Part shown: positions 42,042 to 51,097 of the stretch, one piece after another
How positions within the stretch are numbered: the stretch's first letter is position 1
How the letters are laid out: every line of letters starts with the position of its first letter
Origin: CAWUKT01 sp964352215
GTDB lineage: Bacteria; Bacteroidota; Bacteroidia; J057; JADKCL01
Direction: 5' to 3'
DNA: 64,000 nt
Assembly (NCBI GenBank): GCA_964352215.1
Contig: CAYGRE010000003.1
Location: 62,001-126,000, forward strand
Notes under the pieces: generated by a model
The model's database searches: none
Told to the model about the DNA's origin: nothing
Seen by the model: the letters and a program-made list of their open reading frames with translations, nothing else
Made by a program: the position numbers and the translations under genes

Positions 42042-43657
42042 CAGGGAATCAATTGCTCGATGTTGGCGGCTTGTTGCAGGAAGCCTTCGGTAAATGCGGT
42101 TACTGATCCGTCAAAAAGGTCCAGGACCAGGAAGGGGAGGATTCCCAATCCGATCATCAGCACTGCGAGGGGGAGCAACATGGTAAATTCGCGCCGGGTT
42201 AAATCAGTAAGGGAAGTCGAATCCCCTTCTCCGGTATAACTGAAAGTGCCGAAGAACATGCGGCGGAATGTACGGAGGTAATAAACGGCTCCCAGTAAAA
42301 TGCCCAGTACCGAGAGGCCAGCGACCCATTGCCCGAAGTGTCCTTGGTTGGCAAAGGCGCCAAAGAAGACCAGCATTTCCGAAACAAAGCCATTCAAACC
42401 CGGCAATCCCAGGGAAGCGAAAAAGGCAATGATTACCAGAACCGAATAGCGGGGCATCTTTCCCCAGAGGCCACGGTAGCTTTCGATCTGACGGTCATGG
42501 GTGCGATCATAAAGTACGCCCACGATCAGGAAGAGGGCCGCTGAGATGATGCCATGGTTGAACATTTGAAAGACAGCGCCATTGACCCCGCTACTTTCCA
42601 GACTGGCTATCCCCAGGAGCACAAAGCCCATGTGGGAAATGGAAGAATAGGCGATCAGGGACTTGAGGTCTTTTTGTGACATTGCTACCAGGGCGCCATA
42701 GAGGATGGACACCATGCCCAGAATAGCAACGAATGCAGCAAAGTGTACCCCGGATTCCGGGAAGATGCCATAACAAATACGCAGAATTCCATAGCCACCC
42801 ACTTTGAGCAACAGTGCCGCCAGAATGACGGAAACCGGGGTGGGGGCTTCTACGTGTGCATCCGGGAGCCAGGTATGTACGGGTACAGCCGGAATTTTGA
42901 TGGCAAATCCGATGAAAAGGACCAGAAAGGCGAGGTCGCGGCTACCCATCCCAAGCAGGATACCGTCAAAGTAGAAGATGCTGTCTTTGACATAATTCGC
43001 AGCGTCCATCATGTGGAGCATGTCAAAGGTATAGACCGCTTCTCCGAGGGTGCCGGTCAGTTCCGGGTCGGTGACGCTGAAGGCCAGTCCGACCATGATC
43101 AGCAGCATAAAGACCGAACCAAAGAGGGTGTAGAGAAAGAATTTGATGGCCGCATATTCTCTTCTCGCACCGCCCCACAACCCGATCAGGAAGAACATCG
43201 GGAGCAGCATCAGCTCGTAAAAAATATAGAAGAGGAAGAAGTCGAGGGCCATAAATACCCCGATGACAGAGGCATTCAGCAGGAGGAAGAGGGAGAAATA
43301 TGCTTTGGGGCGTTTCTTGATCTGAAAGGAGGAAATAGCGGCAATCGGGAAAATGATTACACTCAGCATGACCATGGCCAGCCCCAGCCCATCCAGGGCC
43401 AGGTGATACTCAATGTTCATGTACCCCATTTCCCCGAGGTCGAGCCGGATCCATTGCAGTTGCTCCACCAGACGGTAAGCCTCCTGGGTTTCCTGACCAA
43501 AATAGGCGGGCAGGATGGCCGCAAAGAAAACCGTCGCCTGGGCCAGGGTCACTCCGAGGGTGAGCCACTTGGCTACATGCCCCGAGTCTTTGGGAATGAA
43601 CAGTGTGAGAGCCATTCCCAGTAGCGGCAGACCGATCAGTAGGCTAAGTAATCCCAT
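42041..43657 (-). CDS. nuoM: NADH-quinone oxidoreductase subunit M
   Basis: 538 aa, about 14 TM helices. It is the second antiporter-like proton-pumping subunit of complex I. Conserved features are the Glu-containing helix FYIFYELMLLPMFFLIGLWG, the Lys segment FAIKIPAVPVHTWLPDAHVEAP, and SYSSISHMGFVLLGI-type residues (IAYSSISHMGFVLLG). It directly follows nuoL without a gap and overlaps nuoN by one base. Confidence 0.96.
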   Translation of the reverse strand: MGLLSLLIGLPLLGMALTLFIPKDSGHVAKWLTLGVTLAQATVFFAAILPAYFGQETQEAYRLVEQLQWIRLDLGEMGYMNIEYHLALDGLGLAMVMLSVIIFPIAAISSFQIKKRPKAYFSLFLLLNASVIGVFMALDFFLFYIFYELMLLPMFFLIGLWGGARREYAAIKFFLYTLFGSVFMLLIMVGLAFSVTDPELTGTLGEAVYTFDMLHMMDAANYVKDSIFYFDGILLGMGSRDLAFLVLFIGFAIKIPAVPVHTWLPDAHVEAPTPVSVILAALLLKVGGYGILRICYGIFPESGVHFAAFVAILGMVSILYGALVAMSQKDLKSLIAYSSISHMGFVLLGIASLESSGVNGAVFQMFNHGIISAALFLIVGVLYDRTHDRQIESYRGLWGKMPRYSVLVIIAFFASLGLPGLNGFVSEMLVFFGAFANQGHFGQWVAGLSVLGILLGAVYYLRTFRRMFFGTFSYTGEGDSTSLTDLTRREFTMLLPLAVLMIGLGILPFLVLDLFDGSVTAFTEGFLQQAANIEQLIP

Positions 43658-45811
43658 TTAAGCAAAATAAATCAATGCGCCCAGCAGGAGCAAGAGTCCC
43701 AGCAGGGCATACAATACATATCGTTGCAGGTTGCCACCTTGCAGTTTTCTCACTCCCTGTCCGAAGGAGAGAACGACCGCGGCAATCCGATTGACAATCC
43801 CATCAATGATATTGGCATCAAACCAGGCCCCTGCTCTCGAGAGGGACCAGCCTCCGTCTTTGCGGACCACCGCTGAGGCAATTCCGTTGACGGCTCCATC
43901 GACAATGCGTTTGTCGAACCTGGCGAGCAGGTCGGCGAAGTGGAGCACCGGTTTGGCAATCCCTTTTTCGTAAACCTTGTCGAGGAAAAAGTGGTGTTTT
44001 GAGATGCGGTAAAGAACGCTTTCACTGGTTCGGTCTTGTTTTCCAAGGCGACCAGATCGCCACATCCAGAATGCCACCCCGATTCCGATCAGCGCAAGTG
44101 CGACGAAGACAGCCATCAATGCTGTTTCGGGGAGGGCACCGTGGTCGGCGTGGGGGAGTGCCTTGAAGGAACGGGTCTGGAAAACGGGTTCCAGAAGGTA
44201 TTTGATCAGGCCGAGTGAACCGATGGCAAGCAAAAGGAGGGGGATGCGCATGGTCCAGTTGGTGGAGCGGATATGGGGAAGTGCTGATTCCGGGGTCCGT
44301 TGTTTCCCGAAAAAGATCAGCAAAGCATGGCGGGTGATGTAGAATGCGGTCATGAGAGAGGCAACCAGCGCAAAGATTGCCGGTCCCCAGGCGGTTCCGC
44401 CTTCAGCCAGGCCATGCTCAATGGCTCCCATCAGGATCCCATCTTTCGAGAAGAACCCTGAAAAGAGTGGTAAGCCGGCCAAAGCTCCGGCAAATACCAG
44501 ATAGGTCCCCACCGTGAAGGGCATTTTCTTCGCCAATCCGCCCATGAGGCGGATATCCTGGGCATCGAAATGTGGTTGTCCTGTGGGTTCAGTGTGTCCC
44601 ATGTGCCCCATGTGTCCGGCCTGTTGGGCCTGGCTTTCCTGTTGAGCATGCCCTTCCTGAGCTGCATGGAGTTGGTGGATGACCGCACCCGCCGCGAGGA
44701 AAAGACCACATTTGAAAAATGCATGGGTGATCAGGTGGAAGTATGCGTAGAAGCTGGCGCCAACCCCGACGGCCAATACCATGAATCCCAGTTGAGAGAT
44801 GGTGGAGTAGGCGAGTACGCCTTTGATATCGTTCTGAGTGAGGGCTGAAATGGCAGCAATTAGAGCGGTGAGTCCGCCGACCCAGGCCATCAGGTCAAGC
44901 ACGGGGGCCGTGAACAGGAACCCGGTTCTGACCAGGAGGTAGACTCCGGCGGCGACCATGGTGGCAGCATGGAGCAGACTGGAAACCGGGGTCGGGCCAG
45001 CCATCGCATCGGGAAGCCATATTTGGAGTGGGAATTGGGCTGACTTGCCCATAACGCCCAGCAAGAGGAAGAAGCCGATCCAGGTTGAATCAATTCCTTC
45101 GATGGTATTGAAGGAGGCATCCACCATTGGGCCTACGGCAAGACTGGCCTCCTGGAGACCGAGGTCTATGCCATTGGCAAACATCAGCATCAGGGCGATG
45201 ATGAAGCCCAGGTCGCCGATGCGGTTGACAATAAATGCTTTCTGAGATGCTGGTCCTGAAGCTGGTTTTTCAAACCAGAAGCCGATCAACAGGTAGCTGC
45301 AAAATCCGACCAATTCCCAGAATACAAAGATCATGAAGAGGTTGTCGGCCAATACAACTCCACACATGGAAAAGGCAAACAGTCCCAGAAGAGCCCAGTA
45401 GCGGGGCAATCGGGGATCGTTTTTCATGTATTCAAGGGAGAACCAGTGGACCAGGAAGGTAATGAAGGTCACGAGGGCCAGCATAACTACGGAGATTCCA
45501 TTGACCAGTATCCCGGCCTGGATGGACAACCCTTCCACGGCAAACCATTGAACCCGGACTTGAGAATCAAAAGGAAGGGCTAAATCGGGTACGTACCAGG
45601 AGTCATAATTGACCGCCATCAGCACTGCGATGATGCTCGCAGTCAGGCTCAGCCCAAGACTTAGGTATTTCCCAGCCTTACCCAGTCGTTTGCCGAGCAA
45701 TACCTGTAACAGAAAACTGAGGAGAAAGCAGCCCAATACCACCACCGCCAGCAGGACCCCCAGAGGCTCCGAGTTGACAACAATTTTGCTATGGAAGTAG
45801 TAGCCTTCCAT
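43658..45811 (-). CDS. nuoL: NADH-quinone oxidoreductase subunit L
   Basis: 717 aa, typical for NuoL (about 610-720). It has about 16 TM helices and the long amphipathic lateral helix expected near the C-terminus. The conserved parts include FVFWELVGFCSYLLIGFW (Glu), KSAQFPLQIWLPDAMAGPTPV (Lys) and AYSTISQLGFMVLAVG. An insertion after HLITHAFFKCGLFLAAGAVI is rich in His, Met and Gln (HAAQEGHAQQESQAQQ, then GHMGHMGHTEPTG), longer than in many NuoL proteins and possibly metal-binding. It overlaps nuoK by one base. Confidence 0.96.
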   Translation of the reverse strand: MEGYYFHSKIVVNSEPLGVLLAVVVLGCFLLSFLLQVLLGKRLGKAGKYLSLGLSLTASIIAVLMAVNYDSWYVPDLALPFDSQVRVQWFAVEGLSIQAGILVNGISVVMLALVTFITFLVHWFSLEYMKNDPRLPRYWALLGLFAFSMCGVVLADNLFMIFVFWELVGFCSYLLIGFWFEKPASGPASQKAFIVNRIGDLGFIIALMLMFANGIDLGLQEASLAVGPMVDASFNTIEGIDSTWIGFFLLLGVMGKSAQFPLQIWLPDAMAGPTPVSSLLHAATMVAAGVYLLVRTGFLFTAPVLDLMAWVGGLTALIAAISALTQNDIKGVLAYSTISQLGFMVLAVGVGASFYAYFHLITHAFFKCGLFLAAGAVIHQLHAAQEGHAQQESQAQQAGHMGHMGHTEPTGQPHFDAQDIRLMGGLAKKMPFTVGTYLVFAGALAGLPLFSGFFSKDGILMGAIEHGLAEGGTAWGPAIFALVASLMTAFYITRHALLIFFGKQRTPESALPHIRSTNWTMRIPLLLLAIGSLGLIKYLLEPVFQTRSFKALPHADHGALPETALMAVFVALALIGIGVAFWMWRSGRLGKQDRTSESVLYRISKHHFFLDKVYEKGIAKPVLHFADLLARFDKRIVDGAVNGIASAVVRKDGGWSLSRAGAWFDANIIDGIVNRIAAVVLSFGQGVRKLQGGNLQRYVLYALLGLLLLLGALIYFA

Positions 45812-46116
45812 TAGTCTTTGAGCGTATCGATTTCGTCCATATTCACGGTTTTGAACCGCTTGTAAACATTCAGAATGATGGCCAGGGCTACCGCGACTTC
45901 AGCGGCGGCGATTACAATCACGAAAAGCGCGGCCATTTGGCCATGTGGGATGCCTGTTTCCCGATTGGAAAAGAGGACAAAGTTGAGGTTGGCTGCGTTG
46001 AGGATCAACTCAATGCCGAGCAGGGCCATCACGGCATTTCGCCGGGTGATTACCAGAAATACCCCTGTGCAGAATAGGAAGGGGGATATCAGAAATATCC
46101 AGTCACTCCAGTTCAT
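45811..46116 (-). CDS. nuoK: NADH-quinone oxidoreductase subunit K
   Basis: 101 aa, the family length, with three TM helices. Conserved membrane glutamates are present in RRNAVMALLGIELILNAANLN and IVIAAAEVAVALAII, both needed for proton translocation in complex I. The C-terminal tail (VYKRFKTVNMDEIDTLKD) is typical. It starts 49 bp after nuoJ. Confidence 0.96.
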   Translation of the reverse strand: MNWSDWIFLISPFLFCTGVFLVITRRNAVMALLGIELILNAANLNFVLFSNRETGIPHGQMAALFVIVIAAAEVAVALAIILNVYKRFKTVNMDEIDTLKD

Positions 46117-46165
46117 GGGGTTTCCTCCCTTGATCTTTGTGGGTTGAGCAACCTCAGTGGCTTTT

Positions 46166-46711
46166 TCATGACACAGCCTCCTTTCCTTTGGGCTTTCGGG
46201 TCAGGTAGGCAGCTCCGATCAGCACCACCAACAAAAGGACCGAGGCCAGTTCAAAGGGGAGTAAATATTCTGTCAGAGTTCCGACCCCAATCTTTTCAGC
46301 ATTGTTATCAATTTGCACGGCGGCACTTCCCAGATCGAGTTTGTCTTGGGCCAGGGTGTCAGCAAAGTCCATTTCTCCCACAAAAACCACGAACACCGCG
46401 AAAAGTCCACCGGCCAACAACAAGCCAGGGATCAGGTTGACGATTTCAGTTCGGGGCTTTAGGTCTCGCAGCTTATGGGTGAGCATCACCCCAAAAAGGA
46501 GGATGACCAGGATTCCACCGACATAAACGATGATCTGCGAAACCGCGAGGAATTCCGCTCCATAGAAAACATACAAGCCGGCTACACCAAACAAGACTAC
46601 GAACAGTAGAAAGGCAGCGTAAATGATGTTTTTGGTAAAAGCCAGCAGCAGTCCGCCCAGCAAGGTTACCCCTGCAAAAGCGATATGGGCGATCTCGATC
46701 AGATCAGGCAT
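46166..46711 (-). CDS. nuoJ: NADH-quinone oxidoreductase subunit J
   Basis: 181 aa from the ATG at 46711 (MPDLIEIAHIAFAGVTLLGG), with five TM helices. The TM3 segment of the family is ISQIIVYVGGILVILLFGVML, with conserved glycines that form the pi-bulge in known complex I structures. A longer frame upstream (to 46807) lies within nuoI and was rejected. It overlaps the nuoI end by 8 bp. Confidence 0.93.
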   Translation of the reverse strand: MPDLIEIAHIAFAGVTLLGGLLLAFTKNIIYAAFLLFVVLFGVAGLYVFYGAEFLAVSQIIVYVGGILVILLFGVMLTHKLRDLKPRTEIVNLIPGLLLAGGLFAVFVVFVGEMDFADTLAQDKLDLGSAAVQIDNNAEKIGVGTLTEYLLPFELASVLLLVVLIGAAYLTRKPKGKEAVS

Positions 46712-47819
46712 CGTCGCCCCCTTCCTTGTTTTCTTTTGAAGCTTCTTCTGAATGTTTTTCAGAAACTTCCTCACGACCTTCAGCTTTATCCTTTTCTTCG
46801 GCCTCAATAGGCTTCCGCTTCATCACAGGTCTGGCGCGTTTCTTTGGCGCAGGTTTAGTGGCTTCTTCTGAATGTTTTTCAGAAACTTCTTCGGTAGCTT
46901 CAGCTTTATTCTCTGCCTCAGCCTCGACAGGCTTGCGCTTCATCACTGGCCTGCTGCGTTTCTTGGGGGCAGCTTTAGTGGCTTCTTCCTTGGCTTTAGC
47001 CTTGTTTTCATCTACCGCATCTACCGCATCTACCGCATCTACCGCATCTACCGCACCTACTGAATCTCCACCCTTCCCATCTCCACCCTTCCCATCTCCA
47101 ACCGCAGCATCTCCCCCCTTCCCAGCTCCAACCGCAGCAACTCCACCCGTCACCGGCCTCCGCCGCATCGGCTTCCGTTTTCCACCGCCAGCTTTCACTT
47201 CACCCCCCGCCTTCGCCGCCTCAGCATCTTTCGCAGCTGCGGCCGCAGCCTTTTCAGCCTTCTTCTTCGCCAGGGACACCAGCGTCTCCTCCCGAATCTC
47301 CTCTTCCTGTTTTGGACTGTACGCCCCAAAGTGATAAACCAGATTGTCCCGGTCAAATTCGCTGAAGTCGTAAACCTTGGTCATAATCAGGCACTCCGTT
47401 GGGCAAACCGTGGTACAGAGGCCACAGTACATGCATTTGCCCATATCGATATCAAATACCGGTAAATGCAACCGTTTGACCGTTCCGTCACTGGTTTTAC
47501 CTAAATCCCCATCAGCCCGAAAGGTCTCAATGGTTATGCAATCCACCGGGCAGATCCGGGCACATTTGTCACACCCGATGCAATCTTCCGTCTCCATGTG
47601 GAGGCGATAGCGCCCCGTTTCTGGAACCGGCACCCTGGCAGCCGGATATTGAATGGTAATCGGCCCTTGGTTCTGTTCGAAATAACCAGCGTCCTCTATG
47701 CCCAGAGGTTCATTGGGGCGCAGGCCTTTGCGGAGGTGCTTGGCAGAAAGCCCCATTCCCTTGACCACCGTTTTGGCGGCATGGGCAATCTCACCGATAT
47801 AGGTTCGTTTCTTGCTCAT
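46704..47819 (-). CDS. nuoI: NADH-quinone oxidoreductase subunit I with long repetitive C-terminal tail
   Basis: 371 aa, about twice the usual 150-180. Residues about 75-145 hold two 4Fe-4S sites: C80xxC83xxC86xxxC90 (CIGCDKCARICP) and C129xxC132xxC135xxxC139 (CMYCGLCTTVCP), the two iron-sulfur clusters (N6a/N6b) that pass electrons toward quinone. From about 185 to the end the chain is low-complexity: an Ala/Lys helix, a Gly-rich stretch, VDA repeated four to five times (9-bp repeat), and 40-residue units ending in RPVMKRKPxEAE with EEVSEKHSEEA (120-bp repeat). The tail is basic and acidic in turn, so it is likely cytoplasmic and disordered. Start overlaps the nuoH stop by 4 bp. Confidence 0.93.
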   Translation of the reverse strand: MSKKRTYIGEIAHAAKTVVKGMGLSAKHLRKGLRPNEPLGIEDAGYFEQNQGPITIQYPAARVPVPETGRYRLHMETEDCIGCDKCARICPVDCITIETFRADGDLGKTSDGTVKRLHLPVFDIDMGKCMYCGLCTTVCPTECLIMTKVYDFSEFDRDNLVYHFGAYSPKQEEEIREETLVSLAKKKAEKAAAAAAKDAEAAKAGGEVKAGGGKRKPMRRRPVTGGVAAVGAGKGGDAAVGDGKGGDGKGGDSVGAVDAVDAVDAVDAVDENKAKAKEEATKAAPKKRSRPVMKRKPVEAEAENKAEATEEVSEKHSEEATKPAPKKRARPVMKRKPIEAEEKDKAEGREEVSEKHSEEASKENKEGGDDA

Positions 47820-48970
47820 GGGAGGTGACCATATACTTCCAGCAACTTCCAGATACCGGAGATGATAAATAAGACAAAGGCTACCGGAGTGAGGACTTTC
47901 CAGCTGATCTTGAGCAATTGGTCAACCCGGACCCGCGGCAATGTCCACCGAATCCACATTTGTACAAATACCGCAAAGAAAGCTTTCAGAACGATCCAGA
48001 ACATACCCCAGAGTGCAAATCCCCAGGTTCCCGGTGTGCCGCTGGTAAGGTAGCCGAGTTGCCAATTGCTGAACAGCTCTCCGATGGACATCTCAGCTGC
48101 GACCGCTGGATCGATGGCGGTAAAATTGGGCAAGGGAGTATTCCAGGCACCGAGGAAGACCACCGCTGCGAGAATGCCAACCAGAAACATATTTGCGTAT
48201 TCAGCCAGGAAGATGACGGCAAAACGAAATCCGGAGTATTCGACATGGAAGCCGGAGACGAGTTCGGACTCAGCTTCGGGCAGGTCAAAGGGAGAGCGGT
48301 TGCATTCTGCGAGCGAGGCAATGAAATAGATCAAATAGGCAACCAGTAAATGTGGGTAGCGGAAAACACTCCAACTCAACACTCCACCGTAGGCTGTCAC
48401 ATCCCAGGCTCCGAAGAAGTAGACCTTTTCCGGACTATGGAAACCCTGGAAAGCAGAGAGTTCGCCGAGGTTCAGGGTGCCAAACATCATCACCGCTGCC
48501 AACAAGGCAATCGCTGCCGGGATTTCATAGGAGATGATCTGGCTCACCGCGCGCAATGCTCCCAGAAAAGCGTATTTATTGTTGCTGCCCCAGCCCGCCA
48601 TGATCAATCCGATCACATCAATAGAGACGATGGCCATCAGGTACAGCAATCCAATATTAAGAGAGGCTCCAACCACCGATGGTCCCAGGGGAATCACCGC
48701 ATAGCCGGCAAAAATCGAGACGAAGATGATGATGGGGGCAAGGATGAACAGCTTTTTATCGGCTGCGGTGGGGACAATGCTTTCCTTGAATAGCAGTTTT
48801 ACAATGTCGGCCACCGTTTGGAACAGACCATAAGGCCCCACTTCCATCGGACCCAATCGATCCTGTATATAAGCAGAAACCTTGCGTTCAGCATAGACCG
48901 CTCCCAAAGCGTAAGCCGCAATGAAGCCGAGAAGGATCAGAACCTGCAATATTTGAGGGAAAAATTCCAT
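47816..48970 (-). CDS. nuoH: NADH-quinone oxidoreductase subunit H
   Basis: 384 aa, eight to nine TM helices. It forms the quinone site and the link between the peripheral and membrane arms of complex I. Conserved elements are AVYAERKVSAYIQDRLGPMEVGP at the N-terminus, SLAECNRSPFDLPEAESELVSGFHVEYSG with its cluster of glutamates, and WTLPRVRVDQLLKISWK near the end. It is the first nuo gene in the window; no nuoA-G are next to it. A predicted promoter lies about 80 bp upstream. Confidence 0.96.
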   Translation of the reverse strand: MEFFPQILQVLILLGFIAAYALGAVYAERKVSAYIQDRLGPMEVGPYGLFQTVADIVKLLFKESIVPTAADKKLFILAPIIIFVSIFAGYAVIPLGPSVVGASLNIGLLYLMAIVSIDVIGLIMAGWGSNNKYAFLGALRAVSQIISYEIPAAIALLAAVMMFGTLNLGELSAFQGFHSPEKVYFFGAWDVTAYGGVLSWSVFRYPHLLVAYLIYFIASLAECNRSPFDLPEAESELVSGFHVEYSGFRFAVIFLAEYANMFLVGILAAVVFLGAWNTPLPNFTAIDPAVAAEMSIGELFSNWQLGYLTSGTPGTWGFALWGMFWIVLKAFFAVFVQMWIRWTLPRVRVDQLLKISWKVLTPVAFVLFIISGIWKLLEVYGHLP

Positions 48971-49049
48971 TGCCTACCTCGTAGAATCTGGGTCGCCCAT
49001 ATAACTCCCGTACTCCGGGGATGTTCGTCATGAGCCCTTCAAATTCCGG

Positions 49050-49057
49050 CAAATATA
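49050..49057 (-). promoter_or_regulatory. Predicted -7 element of the nuoHIJKLMN operon
   Basis: Minus-strand TATATTTG (49057-49050) matches TAnnTTTG. It gives a leader of about 80 nt before the nuoH ATG at 48970. The -33 region has only a weak TTTC-like match. Confidence 0.4.
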
Positions 49058-49124
49058 CATATAAAGGCTTGGAAAGGAGCTCTTTTAGGGGGGAATGAAG
49101 TGGAACGGCCAGGGAGATCATGGA

Positions 49125-49931
49125 TCAATGCTTCTCGAACTCCATATGTTCTACCACATCCAATAACCCCAGGTACTCTGTTACCGCCACTTGCATCTGC
49201 TTCGTTTCTCCGGTAGCAAGAAACTTTCGCACCGGCACTTCCTCTCCCTGGTTATCCAGGCCATTCCTTTCCAGTCGGTATTTCAGATGGCTCGCGACCG
49301 ACGGTGCAGGATCAATCAAATGCACCACCTTCCCAGCGATTTTCTCAATTACCCCCCGTACAAACGGGTAATGCGTACACCCCAATACAAAGGTATCGGC
49401 ACCTTTGTCAAGCATCGGCTGCAAGATTCCACGCAACAACTCTTCCGTCACCGCCGCCTCTACGGCTCCGACTTCGATCAACTCCACCAAGCCCAGGCAG
49501 GGATCCTCCAGGATATCCACCTCATACCCATAGCGCTGCATCAGGTCCGCGTACCGCGGACTGCTAAAGGTGGCCCGGGTGGCCAGCACCCCAATCACCC
49601 CGCTCCGGGTCGCAGACACGGCTGGCTTCACCGCCGGCTCCATCCCCAGGATGGGGACATCCGGCCAGGTCCCCCGCAAAAGGTTGATCGCGGCTGCGGT
49701 TGCCGTATTGCAAGCCACCACGATGGCTTTGCAACCCTGCTCCAATAAATATTGGCAGATCTCCAAAGAAAAAGCCCGGATGTCCTCCAGGCTTTTAGGC
49801 CCGTAAGGCATACGGGCAGTATCTCCTATGTAGATCAGTGATTCCGAAGGCAGCGTATCCAGAACAGCGCGTACCAGGGTCAATCCCCCCATGCCACTGT
49901 CAAATATTCCAATTGGATCGTTGCGCTTCAT
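49125..49931 (-). CDS. murI: Glutamate racemase
   Basis: 268 aa. It makes D-glutamate for peptidoglycan in the cytosol. Two catalytic cysteines are present: C74 in VVACNTATAAAINLL and the second in FVLGCTHYPFVRG (about residue 180). The N-terminal GIFDSGMGGLTLVRAV and the YIGDTARMPYGPKS loop are also conserved. It follows the third OmpH-family gene, a usual neighbour in Bacteroidota. ATG at 49931. Confidence 0.96.
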   Translation of the reverse strand: MKRNDPIGIFDSGMGGLTLVRAVLDTLPSESLIYIGDTARMPYGPKSLEDIRAFSLEICQYLLEQGCKAIVVACNTATAAAINLLRGTWPDVPILGMEPAVKPAVSATRSGVIGVLATRATFSSPRYADLMQRYGYEVDILEDPCLGLVELIEVGAVEAAVTEELLRGILQPMLDKGADTFVLGCTHYPFVRGVIEKIAGKVVHLIDPAPSVASHLKYRLERNGLDNQGEEVPVRKFLATGETKQMQVAVTEYLGLLDVVEHMEFEKH

Positions 49932-49945
49932 CCGGCACCGACCAG

Positions 49946-50488
49946 TTATTCTTCAGTCTGAATACCGAGCTTTTTTGCAATTTTTTCGGTGCAGTCACTG
50001 GCTTCAGAGCCATAGAGGATGGTAGGGATACCAGAGCCCATAGCATTGTTAAGGATATAGGTATAACCATTTTCCTTAGCGACTTCATCGATTTTTTCTT
50101 GCATCTTCTTCTGGATCGGATCCAGAAGTTGCATCCGTCTTTTGAACAGCGCATCTTCGGCCTGCTTCAAACCTTGCTGTACTTCAGCCTGGAGCTTTTC
50201 CAATTCCTGTGCGGGAATCTGGAGCTGCTCATCGGTAAACTTGCCGGACTCACGGGCTTCCATGAATTCCATCAGCTTGGACTGATAATACTTTTGCTTG
50301 ATCTCAAGTTGTTCGAGGAGCTTCTCCTCCATTGTCTTGAGTTGTTTTTCCATTTCCTGAGTCTCAGGCATGTAAACCAGGATCAGTTCGACATTGGTGT
50401 AGCCGATTTTTGTTTGTGCTTTCGCAGCAAAGAAACCGACCGCCATCAGGACCAGGAATAGTGATATTCGCTTCATAAGGAATTTCAT
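49946..50488 (-). CDS. OmpH/Skp family periplasmic chaperone, paralogue 3
   Basis: 180 aa with a signal peptide (KRISLFLVLMAVGFFAAKAQ). The mature part is a coiled-coil-rich Skp-like chaperone (LKTMEEKLLEQLEIKQKYYQSK and KLQAEVQQGLKQAEDALFKRRM), expected to form a trimer with tentacle helices that carries unfolded outer-membrane proteins across the periplasm. The segment KIGYTNVELILVYMPETQEME is shared with the next paralogue. An ATG at 50476 is an equally good start. Confidence 0.85.
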   Translation of the reverse strand: MKFLMKRISLFLVLMAVGFFAAKAQTKIGYTNVELILVYMPETQEMEKQLKTMEEKLLEQLEIKQKYYQSKLMEFMEARESGKFTDEQLQIPAQELEKLQAEVQQGLKQAEDALFKRRMQLLDPIQKKMQEKIDEVAKENGYTYILNNAMGSGIPTILYGSEASDCTEKIAKKLGIQTEE

Positions 50489-50502
50489 TGGGTTTCCTGG
50501 GA

Positions 50503-51039
50503 TTATTCAGTTGGCATTTTCATGCCGAGTTTGGTAAAGAGAGCAGCGGTGATGTCCGCTTCTTCAGGGCCGAACAGAATCGTAGAGACCCCGGCACTGG
50601 TAGTCTGGTTCAGGATATAGTCATAGCTCTTTTCTGCAGCAATGCCGTCGATGGCATCCTGGAGCTTTTTCAGTACAGGCTCAAGGAGGGTCTGCTGTTT
50701 TCCAACAAGCTCTTCCTCGGATTTTGCGGCCAGTTTCTGAACTTCCCCGTCCAGCTTCATAAGCTCATCTTCAAGGCCCTTGAGTTCAGCTTCAGGTGCG
50801 CCTTGCTCCTTGCGGGAAAGGTACTCCTGGTACTTTTGCTTGACATAGTCATCCTTGACCTTGAGGCGTTTGGTCAACTGGCCCTGGTAGGTTTCAAGTT
50901 GCTTTTGCATAGCCTTAAATTCAGGCATATAGGCAAGTACAAACTCGACATTGGTGTAGCCGATTTTGCTCTGGGCATTGACTTGAAAAGCAGTAAATGC
51001 GGCAAAAAACAGTACCGCTATGTAGGCTTTAATCTTCAT
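50503..51039 (-). CDS. OmpH/Skp family periplasmic chaperone, paralogue 2
   Basis: 178 aa with a signal peptide (AYIAVLFFAAFTAFQVNAQ), then KIGYTNVEFVLAYMPEFKAMQ and a long helical region (LKVKDDYVKQKYQEYLSRKE). It is closely similar to paralogue 3 in the N-terminal strand and the tail, so the two look like a tandem duplication. Both end in a short segment that contains ATISTILFGPEEAD-type or TILYGSEASD sequences. Confidence 0.85.
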   Translation of the reverse strand: MKIKAYIAVLFFAAFTAFQVNAQSKIGYTNVEFVLAYMPEFKAMQKQLETYQGQLTKRLKVKDDYVKQKYQEYLSRKEQGAPEAELKGLEDELMKLDGEVQKLAAKSEEELVGKQQTLLEPVLKKLQDAIDGIAAEKSYDYILNQTTSAGVSTILFGPEEADITAALFTKLGMKMPTE

Positions 51040-51097
51040 CTTGAATCAAATTTGGTCGAAAAACAGGGTATGAAATTGTGTAGGTATAAAAGGTCAA

